A DNA stretch of 50,956 bases from Legionella worsleiensis (GCF_001467535.1 NZ_LNZC01000022.1:41960-92915), one strand, 5' to 3'; shown: positions 33,510 to 42,249, numbered from the stretch's first letter. The notes: generated from the sequence alone by a model not told the origin. Translations and numbers: made by a program.

Positions 33510-35327
33510 TTAAGCTGTTATGTTGTGTTGCGATTCTTCGCTGAAATCAATATGTTGAAGGGTCTTTTCCAGAGTTTTTCTTAATTCATTAACTGCCTGA
33601 ACAAGATCATCGACAGCGGTTTTAGGTTTTTTGAAAAACTGAGGAGTTGTTCCCCCGCTTAATAATCGAATAGTCCAATTTGCAATAGATTTTAATACAT
33701 CCATGATCAGCTCCAGTCCTGTACGATTGTTTTCGAGACGTTGGGCTGCATTTTTGCCTGCTGCACAGCACGCCTCAAAAAACGCATGAAATTCTTTGGC
33801 GGTGATTTCTTCAAGCTGCTTAGGGCTTGCTGAGTTTTTGGGTTGATAAAATTGCTGCTTAGGGCTTGCTGAATTTTTTCGTTGATAAAATTGCAGCTCT
33901 TTTGCTTCCTTAATGGCAGTGTAAAAATCTGTAATAATGTTTTTAATATTTTCATCTGTTTGAGGATCTAATGAATTTACAATGTTCTCTACATTCTCGA
34001 AAGAAGGGAACCCATAGCCCAATTGTTGCAGTTGATTTTTGCGTAGCTCAGTTTGCTCGTTGATATTTTGAATTCGGGCATTAATAAAGGCATACAGATC
34101 TTTCAGCTCCATGGATTCAGGTATGTGAGTAGGCTCGTTTAAATACCAATAACACTGGGTTATTAATTGGTTTGTTGTTTCTTGTTCAATACCATTTTGA
34201 ATCGGCGTTTGTCCCTCGATAACTTGCTGAATAATTCCCATAATAAAATTGGGACTTGTAAATAATTGAGCAGTCATTTCGGGATAGATGTTTTCTATGT
34301 CTTTATTAATTAGTTCTTTAGCTTTTGGAAACGCTTTGCTTAGTAATGCCAGTTTACAGAGATTTTTTGTGAGTTCTACGTCGTTTTTCCGGCTAACCCG
34401 TATTGCCTTTTTAAATAATTCATCTATTTCTTCAGCTTTAAGAAAATGTGTATCAAGACGCATGGATCTTAAATCATGAAGGGCATGATCTTTTGTTAAT
34501 ATGGAGCTTATAGAGTCAAGCAATGATTTATTCAAACAGATAGTTGCTCTTAAATTGTTGAGCTGAGAGTTAAGAGTTGCATTTTTTATTTTTTTTGCGA
34601 ATGCTGCAATGAGCTCCACAATAACTTTAGTTTCATCTTCCTTGCTCAAAGCCCCTGCAAAAGGTAATAAATACTGTTGTGATTCCAGATAGGCAATAAA
34701 TAAGGGAATCACTTTATTCGTTTTTTTATACACACTTTCTTGCATGTTTTTAGCGAGTTTGAACAGTTCGGTAGAAATGGTGTCGTTATCTGCCAGGCCA
34801 TTTGTGCTTAGATGGTATTTGAGTTTACAAAGTATTGCATTAAAAAATACCTGATTTGGCAGGGGTATATCGTCTAATGAGTTGGTTAATTGTTCTAAAT
34901 CATTCAACTGATGGTGATATAAACTTGACCATAAATCCGGTTGATTTTTCATTTTTAAATAAGCTTCTTCAATCATTTCCTCATCGAGTGAGAACGGTTG
35001 AATTAAGGTAATTAATCGACTAAGCTCCTGAATAATCCATGCATTTTGGGATAGCGTATCCAGGCTAGGGCATTTCCCCGCTTTGCTTTGTTGTTCTAAA
35101 ATTGTAAATTTATTGAGTTCAGCTTGGCAATTTTCATTTTTACAGTCATTTTCTGTTAATTGCTGCAAGGCCTTTTCAGCGTCAGTAATACACTGAATTT
35201 CTCGTGCATAATCCTTCCTAATCGTTTGCAGCGAGCCTTTTGGATCTATGAGTTGTAAAACTCGAACAATAAAGCTCATTTTTCCAACAACTTGGCTATG
35301 ATACAATTCTTCAGGGAGATTATGCAT
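33510..35327 (-). CDS. Unrecognised helical protein, candidate Dot/Icm effector
   Basis: I do not recognise this 605-residue protein. It is polar, rich in Leu, Gln, Glu and Asn and predicted mostly helical, with no signal peptide and no clear membrane segment. A 13-residue unit (QFYQPKNSASPKQ) is repeated in tandem near residues 490-515. The C-terminus LQHIDFSEESQHNITA carries an acidic block close to the end, like many Dot/Icm substrates. AT-rich base usage and isolation between unrelated genes also fit a Legionella effector, but this is inference. No enzymatic motif was found. Confidence 0.6.
   Translation of the reverse strand: MHNLPEELYHSQVVGKMSFIVRVLQLIDPKGSLQTIRKDYAREIQCITDAEKALQQLTENDCKNENCQAELNKFTILEQQSKAGKCPSLDTLSQNAWIIQELSRLITLIQPFSLDEEMIEEAYLKMKNQPDLWSSLYHHQLNDLEQLTNSLDDIPLPNQVFFNAILCKLKYHLSTNGLADNDTISTELFKLAKNMQESVYKKTNKVIPLFIAYLESQQYLLPFAGALSKEDETKVIVELIAAFAKKIKNATLNSQLNNLRATICLNKSLLDSISSILTKDHALHDLRSMRLDTHFLKAEEIDELFKKAIRVSRKNDVELTKNLCKLALLSKAFPKAKELINKDIENIYPEMTAQLFTSPNFIMGIIQQVIEGQTPIQNGIEQETTNQLITQCYWYLNEPTHIPESMELKDLYAFINARIQNINEQTELRKNQLQQLGYGFPSFENVENIVNSLDPQTDENIKNIITDFYTAIKEAKELQFYQRKNSASPKQQFYQPKNSASPKQLEEITAKEFHAFFEACCAAGKNAAQRLENNRTGLELIMDVLKSIANWTIRLLSGGTTPQFFKKPKTAVDDLVQAVNELRKTLEKTLQHIDFSEESQHNITA
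33815..33892 (-). repeat. Tandem 39-bp duplication inside the 605-residue gene
   Basis: Two adjacent 39-bp units, each containing CTGCTTAGGGCTTGCTGA and GTTGATAAAATTG, differ at only a few bases and encode two copies of a 13-residue Ser/Pro/Lys-rich linker. The near identity indicates a recent duplication and possible length variation between strains. Boundaries are approximate. Confidence 0.75.
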
Positions 35328-35720
35328 AAGACACCTATACTTCAGTTACAAATTTTAAGTGGTCAAATAATATCAAAAGTGAGGTATTATTGCAACATAA
35401 TGTTAGATTTGTTTCTTTATTGTTGCATATATGTTAAGAAATGTTGTTTAAAACGGCAATGTTGCATTGTATTTTTTTCATAATTTTCAAAGAAGATAGA
35501 AAGCCTTATTATTCGTTTTTAAATGAAGTTTACTGGCCAATTAAGCATAAATTTAAAGTCTCGTTTTGAATGAGTTTCATTTTTGGCGATAGCCGCCTGT
35601 TTATGATAATTTCTTTTAAACAATAAGAGGGTCTTTATTAGTTTTCTCATTACACAAAGCACTAATCTGAATAAAGTTTTTCAGATTAGTGTGTTAGGTT
35701 TCTAGCCCCGGTTCTTCCCA
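35328..35720. other. AT-rich intergenic region
   Basis: This stretch of about 390 bases holds the upstream region of the 605-residue gene on the minus strand and, near 35660-35691, the hairpin listed separately. The rest is AT-rich and poly-T-rich with no credible reading frame. Confidence 0.5.
35660..35691 (-). terminator. Hairpin downstream of the first small membrane protein
   Basis: CACTAATCTGA (35660-35670) pairs perfectly with TCAGATTAGTG (35681-35691) around a 10-base loop, about 30 bases past the stop of the minus-strand 132-residue gene. It lacks a strong T run, so it may be a weak terminator or an RNA-stabilising hairpin. Confidence 0.5.
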
Positions 35721-36119
35721 TTAAAAAGCTGGTGACAGAGATGTTTCTGGTTCAGAATCAGAATCAATTGGTATAATAAATTCAAGTATTGCTACTAATG
35801 TAAACATGATTAGATGCATCGGTGCCACAAATACTTCAAGACATAGAAACAAAGGTAATGACATACACAGGGTGGGAATAATTACTCCAGCACAAAGAAT
35901 TTTGGCAATAATATCAATAACTTGTATTATAAGATCTTCCGATGTTTCTTCGAAAAATCCAAATTGCCTGACCCTATCTATTATTGTTTCCCTATCTTCT
36001 ATGTCGGTTATATTCCAACCAGTAAGAGGAAATGTCGCAAGTCTTAGGTATGTGCGATGATGCGACATAAAATAAGCGTTTATCTCATCTGAGGCACTGT
36101 CAGTTTTTTTAATGCTCAT
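35721..36119 (-). CDS. Small membrane protein, paralogue A
   Basis: This 132-residue protein is unrecognised. A polar N-terminus (MSIKK...) is followed by a conserved-looking FPLTGWNITD stretch, then two long hydrophobic segments (about residues 66-115) and an acidic tail DSDSEPETSLSPAF. It is clearly homologous to the 130-residue protein encoded 246 bases upstream on the same strand: both share MSIKK, the TGWxxTD motif, a hydrophobic middle and a DSDxExExSL ending. The tandem pair suggests duplication. The acidic C-terminus is compatible with a Dot/Icm export signal, but this is only a suggestion. Confidence 0.65.
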   Translation of the reverse strand: MSIKKTDSASDEINAYFMSHHRTYLRLATFPLTGWNITDIEDRETIIDRVRQFGFFEETSEDLIIQVIDIIAKILCAGVIIPTLCMSLPLFLCLEVFVAPMHLIMFTLVAILEFIIPIDSDSEPETSLSPAF

Positions 36120-36317
36120 GGTTATTTCCTCATGTATATTTTCTACTGTTTTGATTAATTATTTTTACATTTTATCTGATGAGTAGTTTAATAAATCGCA
36201 GAGCAACCCCTTCAGGGAGTAAATTTTTACGTCCAGATAGTATTGATGCTCACGTCCATAATAAAATGTTAACTGACGTCAAAGTGCATAAACCCACACG
36301 ACATAGTTATTTAAAAA

Positions 36318-36366
36318 ACAGATTGATAAATAAGGTTAGGGGCATTTTGCCCCACAGACCGTCTTT
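36318..36366 (-). terminator. Possible weak terminator of paralogue B
   Basis: Read on the minus strand just after the paralogue B stop, GGGGCA-AAA-TGCCCC forms a 6-bp GC-rich stem with a short loop, followed by a mixed T-rich stretch. The T run is poor. Confidence 0.4.
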
Positions 36367-36757
36367 ATTTAACTGGTGTTAAGCTCTTTTCTAATTCAGC
36401 ATCAGAATCATTGGATACCAAATCAACCAGATTCGCTATTGTCAGAGAGAGTAAATGCGCAGTTACTGCTATTACTTCTGCAGTCACGGCAATAGCCAAT
36501 GTCATGAATGTTGCAGGTAGTAATACCGGGCTAAACCACATTTTGAGCCCAATGTCTGTAGCTTGTACAATATATTCATCTGGTATTATCTGCAAGCCGA
36601 ATTCTCTATTGCCTTCGAGTATCCTGTTTCTGGGAACAAAATCGGTAACAGACCAACCTGTATAAGGATATGTAGCAATATGACCAATTAACTGATGTAC
36701 AGGCTTAAAAAAAGCGTTTACATTATCTACAGTTTTAGAACTTTTTTTAATGCTCAT
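36365..36757 (-). CDS. Small membrane protein, paralogue B
   Basis: This 130-residue protein is the tandem relative of paralogue A. It starts MSIKKSSKTVDNVNAFF, has YPYTGWSVTDF at the same place as FPLTGWNITDI in paralogue A, two hydrophobic segments (about residues 70-115) and the acidic tail VSNDSDAELEKSLTPVK. The two are well diverged over most of their length, so the duplication is old. A good ribosome site (GGAGAT) precedes the ATG. The function is unknown; the conserved TGWxxTD segment and acidic tail are the parts most likely to matter. Confidence 0.65.
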   Translation of the reverse strand: MSIKKSSKTVDNVNAFFKPVHQLIGHIATYPYTGWSVTDFVPRNRILEGNREFGLQIIPDEYIVQATDIGLKMWFSPVLLPATFMTLAIAVTAEVIAVTAHLLSLTIANLVDLVSNDSDAELEKSLTPVK

Positions 36758-36875
36758 TCTATCTCCTAGTCATTTTTAACCCTATTGTACATAAATAAAT
36801 CACTTGAGTCAATTGTTGATCTAAAGTATTTTTAAATTAACTACTCGGATTTATTTTTTCGGACAGAGAACGAAG

Positions 36876-37069
36876 GGAAACTGGCCAGGGTAAACGCATC
36901 TAAACGTATTATCTAAGACCAAGATGCCTACGTTCTGCGCTTTATGCGCAGAATCCAGATCTTTGTCTGCACTAAGATCGCATGGATCCTGCGCATAAAG
37001 CGCAGGCCGTAGGCAAAAGGGTAGAGATTTATGTTCATAATTTAGATGCGTTTGCCCTGGGAAACTGGC
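36876..37069. mobile_element. MITE-like element, copy 2, with 10-bp target duplication
   Basis: The element itself is 36886-37059 (174 bp), the same length as copy 1 and in the opposite orientation. Its ends are CAGGGTAAACGCATCTAAA and the complement of CAGGGCAAACGCATCTAAA. It is bracketed by a perfect 10-bp direct repeat GGAAACTGGC (36876-36885 and 37060-37069), strong evidence of transposition. The interior carries two GC-rich hairpins and no reading frame. Confidence 0.9.
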
Positions 37070-37532
37070 ATTTAGGTTTTAAATTGTATTTAACGAGTAG
37101 ATTTTCCCTTGAATTTGAACAGATAAGATTCAGCATTATCTAAAGTTTATTTTTTTATCTGGTGCTGATTGAAGTTCAGGTGAATAGTTTAGGTTATTCC
37201 ATATCCTGGAAAAGAGCCGGATCAGGTCAGAGCGACCCTTATTATCTGCGAATGAGCGGTTATTTAAAGATAAACAGACTGTATTTATCTTGATTTGCAA
37301 TAACAAAAACGTCTTGTTATGGTCTTTGGATTTAATAAAACATGATTGCGGATTTTAAAGAATCATGTGTTGTAGAACTCTTTATAATTCTGGTTGTGGC
37401 TACATTAACAAAATCATGTTGTCTGATTCATCATTATAAAGTGCAATTAACAGTGATTTTAAGAATAAAACGTTTGCAGCAGAATGTGTTCCTTTCTGCT
37501 GCACTACATTAAAACCAGTTGTTAATAAATCA
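37070..37532. other. Intergenic region before the permease terminator
   Basis: I see no credible gene in this AT-rich stretch between the MITE copy and the permease. Its only clear structure is the terminator hairpin at 37476-37502. Confidence 0.4.
37476..37502 (-). terminator. Terminator of the amino-acid permease gene
   Basis: GCAGCAGAA and TTCTGCTGC pair perfectly over 9 bp around a 9-base loop, about 31 bases past the permease stop on the minus strand. The hairpin is followed by AAACGTTTTATTC on that strand. Confidence 0.65.
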
Positions 37533-39008
37533 TTACTGTGGTGGAAATAAATCCTGAAATTTTACTCTGCTTTTTACATGCAAGGCTTTGCGCCTGTCTC
37601 TGGATAAATCGAATAATTTATAAATCACTATGGGTAACAGAAAACTGACTATTCCAATTCCAAAAGCCAGCTTATACATAGGATCTTTGTTCAGGACAAG
37701 AAAGAACAATGCAAAAAGCATAAGGATGACCGCAACGATGCCTGTATAGGGCGAGTAAGGAGTTACATAGCGCAGGTCTTTGATTGAATAACCGGCCTGA
37801 TACAGTCTGTTTCTAAAGCTGATTTGAGAAAGACATAATGAAATCCAAGCTAGGGTGCCAGTAAAACCAGATACCAGAAGTAATGCAATATAAAGTTTGG
37901 TCTGACCAAAAAAATACCCAACTCCTAATAAAGCCCAAACACCAGTTAACGTAGCTATTACCGCATTTTGCGGAATGGCGTTATGATTAAATTTAGCAAA
38001 AGTATGCGGAGCCATACCATCTCTGGCAAGAGCATTGAGTGAACGCACCGTTCCATAAAATCCTGAGTTAGCGCAAGACAAAGTTGCCGATAATGTAACA
38101 AAACTAGTTACCGCACCAGCCCAATTCAAACCGTAATAGTTAAGTGCATCAGCAAATACCGAATTTGATAATCCTGCTTTTTGCCATGGGAAGATGAGCA
38201 CCAGACAAAAGACCGGTATAATATAGATGAATAGAATTCTTAATGTCACATTTCTTATAGCATGAGGAATCATGCGAGCCGGATTTTCAGATTCACCAGC
38301 AGCCAGGCCAATAATCTCTGAACCTTGATAGTTTACCAAAAGCAAAACCATAGCGGTCAATAAGGACATGGTTCCATTAGGAAGAAGCCCTCCATCACCA
38401 AACATGTATTTAAATCCTATTATCCCAGGCGGTTCAGTCCCATGAACGATACCAAAGAAAATCAATAAAGCTAAAACCACAAAAGCCATTAAAGCAACAA
38501 TTTTAATCAACGCCAGCCAGAATTCAATTTCACCAAAGGTATCAACTTTAGCCAGGTTGATGTATGTGATAAGAAGCCCAAAGCAAATGGCCCAAATGTA
38601 GCCGTTTATACCAGTAAACATTTCCATAATGATACCGCCAGCAACGCACTCCGCAGGGATATACGCAACCCAACTTATCCAGTAAGACCACCCGACACCG
38701 CAAGCAACAGAGGGCGATATAAAGTCTGATGTATAGGTAACAAAAGAGCCCGAAATAGGGATAGCAACCGCCAGTTCACCCATGCATAGCATAGTCAAGT
38801 AGATAATTAATCCACCCAACATGTAGGCAATAAATACAGCCGGACCAACGAGATTAATGACTTCTCCTGTTCCTAAAAAATAACAGGATCCAACGATCCC
38901 GCCTAAAGCAATCAGCTGAACATGGCGGTCTTTTAACCCACGGCGATAGCCACTGTCTTTGATGGGTTTAGCTAATGTTGGATTTTTCACGGGCTGTTTA
39001 TTTCTCAC
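37533..39008 (-). CDS. Amino-acid permease, APC superfamily (LysP/GabP-like)
   Basis: The 491-residue protein has twelve membrane segments. The AAT-family signature begins GLKDRHVQLIALGGIVGSCYFLGTGEVINLVGPAVFIAYMLGGL in helix 1. GELAVAIPISGSFVTY in helix 2-3 and GSEIIGLAAGESENPARMIPHAI in helix 6 also match this group, including LysP, GabP and AroP. It probably imports an amino acid with protons. The substrate cannot be assigned from sequence. It is a single gene with its own terminator and is divergent from the tRNA that marks the island boundary. Confidence 0.9.
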   Translation of the reverse strand: MRNKQPVKNPTLAKPIKDSGYRRGLKDRHVQLIALGGIVGSCYFLGTGEVINLVGPAVFIAYMLGGLIIYLTMLCMGELAVAIPISGSFVTYTSDFISPSVACGVGWSYWISWVAYIPAECVAGGIIMEMFTGINGYIWAICFGLLITYINLAKVDTFGEIEFWLALIKIVALMAFVVLALLIFFGIVHGTEPPGIIGFKYMFGDGGLLPNGTMSLLTAMVLLLVNYQGSEIIGLAAGESENPARMIPHAIRNVTLRILFIYIIPVFCLVLIFPWQKAGLSNSVFADALNYYGLNWAGAVTSFVTLSATLSCANSGFYGTVRSLNALARDGMAPHTFAKFNHNAIPQNAVIATLTGVWALLGVGYFFGQTKLYIALLLVSGFTGTLAWISLCLSQISFRNRLYQAGYSIKDLRYVTPYSPYTGIVAVILMLFALFFLVLNKDPMYKLAFGIGIVSFLLPIVIYKLFDLSRDRRKALHVKSRVKFQDLFPPQ

Positions 39009-39367
39009 ATGGTAATTAAAGGTATAAACTCTAATGTTATAATTAACTTCAAAATTTTACAACCATTCTTTAATAAAAATTAAAAAATAGTTTTATGATT
39101 AATTTCTGGTCGTTAATACATCTCATCAAGCTTGCGCAAGTTTTAATTCAGGTAGAATTAAAATTTTGGGGGTTATAGCATAATATTTGTGCTTTTAAAA
39201 GAAAGTTTTTAGCTGTGTATTGTCAAACAGAAATTCAATTCAACTCACTTTTTGAGAACCCCCAAACCGTCCCAACTCCAATCACCAAAACCTCCAAAAT
39301 AAATATACAAACCGGATCGTGGGAACAGTATTGCAACATCATCAAACTTAAGTATACTTTTCAATAA
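39009..39367. other. Permease-tRNA intergenic region
   Basis: This divergent AT-rich stretch contains a 9-bp hairpin (TTTTAATTC / GAATTAAAA, 39141-39163) and the tRNA promoter listed separately. No coding region was seen. Confidence 0.5.
39331..39358 (+). promoter_or_regulatory. Promoter of tRNA-Thr
   Basis: TTGCAA (39331-39336) and TATACT (39353-39358) are separated by 16 bp and place the expected start a few bases before the tRNA. Confidence 0.65.
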
Positions 39368-39440
39368 GCCGCTGTAGCTCAGTTGGTAGAGCAGTTGATT
39401 CGTAATCAAAAGGTCCGCAGTTCGATTCTGCGCAGCGGCA
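39368..39440 (+). tRNA. tRNA-Thr (anticodon CGT)
   Basis: The 73-nt sequence folds as a canonical tRNA. The acceptor stem is GCCGCTG / CAGCGGC, the D arm GCTC / GAGC and the T arm CGCAG / CTGCG with TTCGATT in the loop. The anticodon loop TTCGTAA has CGT at 39401-39403, reading ACG. The base pair at 27-43 is G-A, a minor weakness. No CCA is encoded. Its 3' half, from the anticodon loop onward, is duplicated at the far end of the island, so this gene is the integration target and remains intact. Confidence 0.95.
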
Positions 39441-39481
39441 TAGTAAAATCAATTAGTTACGAAATTTTATTTAGGTTATCA
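39398..39481 (+). repeat. Left attachment repeat (tRNA 3' half plus flank)
   Basis: This segment runs from the anticodon loop of the tRNA to 41 bases beyond its 3' end. It is repeated without any difference I can see at 50873-50956. It marks the left boundary of the island; the crossover must lie within it. Confidence 0.92.
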
Positions 39482-39486
39482 GTTTT

Positions 39487-39506
39487 TGTGTCGCAGCTGT
39501 GTCGCA
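39487..39506 (+). repeat. Left arm-type sites (2 x TGTGTCGCA)
   Basis: Two copies of TGTGTCGCA start at 39487 and 39498, 11 bp apart, immediately inside the left attachment repeat. The same 9-mer occurs three times just inside the right end. Confidence 0.75.
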
Positions 39507-39572
39507 GTAAATTCTTTGTTTTTTCTTAGTCTATACTCTAGGTATCAGTATTTCAGTCGTAAAGGATATGAT

Positions 39573-39872
39573 ATGAATACTAGGGTCTTTATTTCTTTTC
39601 TATCGTTAGTTGTACTGCCGCTCACATCATTTTCTGAAGATAAATTTGACAAGATAAGATGTAATGGAAAGCTAATTGAACAGGGTGATTCTCTACAATT
39701 TGTTCTTGAAAATTGTGGCGATCCAGTTAATAGAAGAAATTGGGGAAACCAATATGAGACTCAAAAACATCTCTATTTCAAAGCTCCTGGTGAATCTGGT
39801 TGTTATTACACTTTTTTTATTGATGACAAGATAGTTGTTAGTGTCTACAGAGGATATCAAGGATGTCCTTAA
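39573..39872 (+). CDS. Small secreted protein, DUF2845-like
   Basis: This 99-residue protein has a signal peptide (about 21 residues, PLTSFS). Its mature part contains the pattern IRCNGKLIEQGDSLQFVLENCGDPV, close to the DUF2845 family pattern (a Cys-Gly strand, then a G-D-S-x-x-x-V-L-x-x-C-G-x-P turn). A Cys-rich ending (SGCYY...YQGCP) suggests disulfides in the periplasm. I chose the ATG at 39573, preceded by AAAGGA; an earlier start at 39486 would run through the arm-type sites. It overlaps the next gene by 10 bases, so the two are coupled. Confidence 0.7.
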   Translation: MNTRVFISFLSLVVLPLTSFSEDKFDKIRCNGKLIEQGDSLQFVLENCGDPVNRRNWGNQYETQKHLYFKAPGESGCYYTFFIDDKIVVSVYRGYQGCP

Positions 39873-40213
39873 GATCCCACATATACAAATTAGTAATAGG
39901 ATGTTTTTTTTCTGTATTACTTGTATTCCCTTTATTCACTTTTGCTAAATCAGGTTGTTGTTCCCACCATGGAGGAGTTGCGGGATGTAATTCATCAACT
40001 GGATTTTATCACTGTGTTGATGGAACAGATTCTCCTTCTTGTACTTGTGGATATTCTACCCAAGATAATTCTATCAAGTACAATCCTTTTAATGCCAATA
40101 CCAATAACAATATTAGCTCACCATCACCAACTATAACTATTGGACCCATGACTGTATATAAATGGACAGATAAGAAGGGAGTTGTCAATTATAGCGATCG
40201 ACCTCCTTGGTAG
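39863..40213 (+). CDS. Small secreted Cys-rich protein with a DUF4124-like C-terminus
   Basis: The 116-residue product has a signal peptide (about 28 residues, LFTFAKS). A Cys/His-rich segment follows (CCSHHGGVAGCNSSTGFYHCVDGTDSPSCTC), of a type I recall in small secreted proteins of mobile elements. After an Asn/Ser-rich linker it ends VYKWTDKKGVVNYSDRPPW, matching the DUF4124 signature (YKW-D-x-x-G-x-V-x-YSD-x-P). The function is unknown. Overlap with the upstream secreted gene suggests they act together in the envelope. Confidence 0.7.
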   Translation: MSLRSHIYKLVIGCFFSVLLVFPLFTFAKSGCCSHHGGVAGCNSSTGFYHCVDGTDSPSCTCGYSTQDNSIKYNPFNANTNNNISSPSPTITIGPMTVYKWTDKKGVVNYSDRPPW

Positions 40214-40316
40214 AAAATAAAACATTAATCTTATCGACACATAATTTAAATTTGTCTAAATATAGATATTTCATGACCCTAAACTAATAATTAATAATTT
40301 TGCTATAATTTGAATA

Positions 40317-41150
40317 ATGGATATTACAAGGGAATTTATGTCCGTAAATAAATTGCAATCCTTTTTAAAAAAAGCTCTTCCTAACTTATCTAAAATGTTT
40401 TCCGAAAAAGAAGGTGTTCAGCAATATAGGAAAATATTAACGTATTTTTTAAAGGATGGAGTAATAGATCCTCTTGAGTTAGAGCAACTTAAGTATGTTG
40501 AAAATAAATACGAACTTACACAGGAAGAAATAAGAAAAATTCAAAGAAAGGTATTATCAACCTATTTTAGTGAGATTATATCTGATCAAAGAATTACTGA
40601 AGAAGAACGAAAATCGTTACAAGATTTATTGAATTTATTCTCTTTACAAACGAATGAAATTAATTTTGATCAGAAAATTTTCAACAAATATTATACTTTG
40701 GGATTAATTGAGCAAGGGTCATTACCATCAGTTGAAAATAAAGATGAGCTTAACATTATTTTTAAACCAGATGAAATATTGCACTATGGCGCGTCTTCCC
40801 AATTAAATAAAATAAAAAAAGTTACTAAACGAATCAATTATGGTGGCTTGACTGGTTCTATAAAAATTATGAAAGGAGTTCGTTATAGGATCGGCTCTAT
40901 TGGTGTTCAAACAAAAACGGAAGAAATTCTTGATACTGAAGACATCGGAATTTTATACATTACAAACCAACGTATTGGTTTCAAAGGTAATAAAAAGCAA
41001 TTTAATATCTTATTTAATAAAATTATATCTTTTGAATTATTTTCAGAAGGCATCTTTATATTCAAACAAGGCAAAGAAACTCCTTATATTTTGACTTTGA
41101 ATGATTATGAAGTTCCTTTGAGCATTCTTTCTTGTCTCTTAAATAAGTAA
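40317..41150 (+). CDS. TerB-like / PH-like domain protein
   Basis: This 277-residue protein is very AT-rich. Residues about 35-110 (DGVIDPLELEQLKYVENKYELTQEEIRKIQ...ISDQRITEEERKSLQDLL) form a helical TerB-like fold with acidic pairs at the usual spacing. The C-terminal half contains ILYITNQRIGFKGNKKQFNILFNKIISFELFSEGIFIFKQG, a pattern typical of bacterial PH-like or GRAM-like domains that bind membranes or peptides. No signal peptide. An alternative start lies at 40338. It is followed after about 20 bases by the HNH-like gene, forming a two-gene unit that may be defence cargo; this is inference. Confidence 0.65.
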   Translation: MDITREFMSVNKLQSFLKKALPNLSKMFSEKEGVQQYRKILTYFLKDGVIDPLELEQLKYVENKYELTQEEIRKIQRKVLSTYFSEIISDQRITEEERKSLQDLLNLFSLQTNEINFDQKIFNKYYTLGLIEQGSLPSVENKDELNIIFKPDEILHYGASSQLNKIKKVTKRINYGGLTGSIKIMKGVRYRIGSIGVQTKTEEILDTEDIGILYITNQRIGFKGNKKQFNILFNKIISFELFSEGIFIFKQGKETPYILTLNDYEVPLSILSCLLNK

Positions 41151-41171
41151 GATAGAAAAGGATTATATTTG

Positions 41172-41966
41172 ATGCAGCCTAGTATTTGTAAATTATGTGA
41201 ATCCAAATTTCAACTTCATGAAAGCCATATTATCCCCAGATTCATTTATAAATGGTTAAAAAAAACATCTAAAACCGGTCATTTAAGAATAATGAATAAA
41301 ATAAATCATAGAATACAAGATGGTTATAAAAAATTGTGGTTATGCCAAAATTGTGAAACTTTATTTGGTAAATGGGAAAAGTATTTTGCTGAACAAATTT
41401 TTATTCCAGTAATTAAAAATAATTACGCTCAATTCATTTATAACGAAAATCTTATAAAATTTTTGATATCCGTTTGTTGGCGAGTACTATTATTTTTTAA
41501 AGAAGAAAGTCTATTAAAATCTAGAGTATCGTCTCTTACAAATTCAACATTAAATCAATGGTCAAATTTTATTCAAAATAAAGTTGCTAACCCAGGTTGT
41601 AATGAAGTACATCTCTATAATTTAGTAGGATATCCTAATGATTTAACCAATATTAGTATTTATCTTTCGAGAACCATTGATTTTGATGTCATATTTTTCG
41701 GAAACGATATCTTAGTATATATAAAATTACCGTTTTTTATTATTACGGGATATTTAAATCTTGAGTCAAAATCAGAGTTAAGAGAATCTCGTATTAAATT
41801 GGGCTATGGTAATTATCCAAAAAAATTTAATTTTCCTGGGGACTTATGGAGGTATATTAACAATAAAGCATTATACACTGAACAGTGTTTAAACAACTTA
41901 TCAGTTGAACAACACTCTAAAATCTTACAGTCATTACAGAAAGTCAGTCTATCAATTCCAAATTAA
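41172..41966 (+). CDS. HNH-like zinc-binding protein
   Basis: The 264-residue protein has a zinc site: CKLC (residues 6-9), ESHIIPRF (17-24) and CQNCE (58-62), the CxxC...SHIIP...CxxCE pattern of a treble-clef, HNH-endonuclease-like fold. The rest is AT-rich, helical and unrecognised, and I cannot point to a full set of nuclease residues. The ATG at 41172 was chosen over a TTG one codon earlier. It is tightly linked to the TerB-like gene. Its stop codon lies within the end of the decayed doc gene on the other strand. Confidence 0.6.
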   Translation: MQPSICKLCESKFQLHESHIIPRFIYKWLKKTSKTGHLRIMNKINHRIQDGYKKLWLCQNCETLFGKWEKYFAEQIFIPVIKNNYAQFIYNENLIKFLISVCWRVLLFFKEESLLKSRVSSLTNSTLNQWSNFIQNKVANPGCNEVHLYNLVGYPNDLTNISIYLSRTIDFDVIFFGNDILVYIKLPFFIITGYLNLESKSELRESRIKLGYGNYPKKFNFPGDLWRYINNKALYTEQCLNNLSVEQHSKILQSLQKVSLSIPN

Positions 41967-42249
41967 TTTCCGATGATGCCTTCAATTGCTTTAGTCAGAT
42001 CGTTAGCTTGCAAACGGGATTTAACTGATTTTAAAAGGCGGTTCTTTTATTACCATCGGGAAAAGCATGTGCCTTAGCAATACCAATGATATAGATAGCT
42101 GTTGACACAATAATATCATTAATACACTCATAATGATGATATTGTTCAGCGCAGATTTGAGTTTCCCTAAATCAGTAACAGAAGCATTAGATAATATTTC
42201 ACTTTGAATAAATACAACATCTTCTACAGTTAAAAAAATTTAATTCCAT
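41963..42249 (-). pseudogene. Decayed Doc/Fic-family toxin gene
   Basis: On the minus strand, pieces of a death-on-curing protein can be read in order but in different frames. From 42249 comes MELNF then LTVEDVVFIQSEILSNASVTDLGKLKSAL, reached by removing one T from a 7-T run. Next, after a second frameshift, is QYHHYECINDIIVSTAIYIIGIAKAHAFPDGNKRTAF, containing the Fic motif HAFPDGNKR. A third frame ends DLTKAIEGIIGN. The gene overlaps the end of the Phd-type antitoxin gene, the normal phd-doc order. At least two frameshifts and an internal loss make the toxin non-functional. Confidence 0.85.

Noticed and set aside
36179-36382. A 67-residue plus-strand frame between the paralogous genes
   Set aside because: It has no ribosome site, runs into the end of paralogue B on the other strand and shows no motif.
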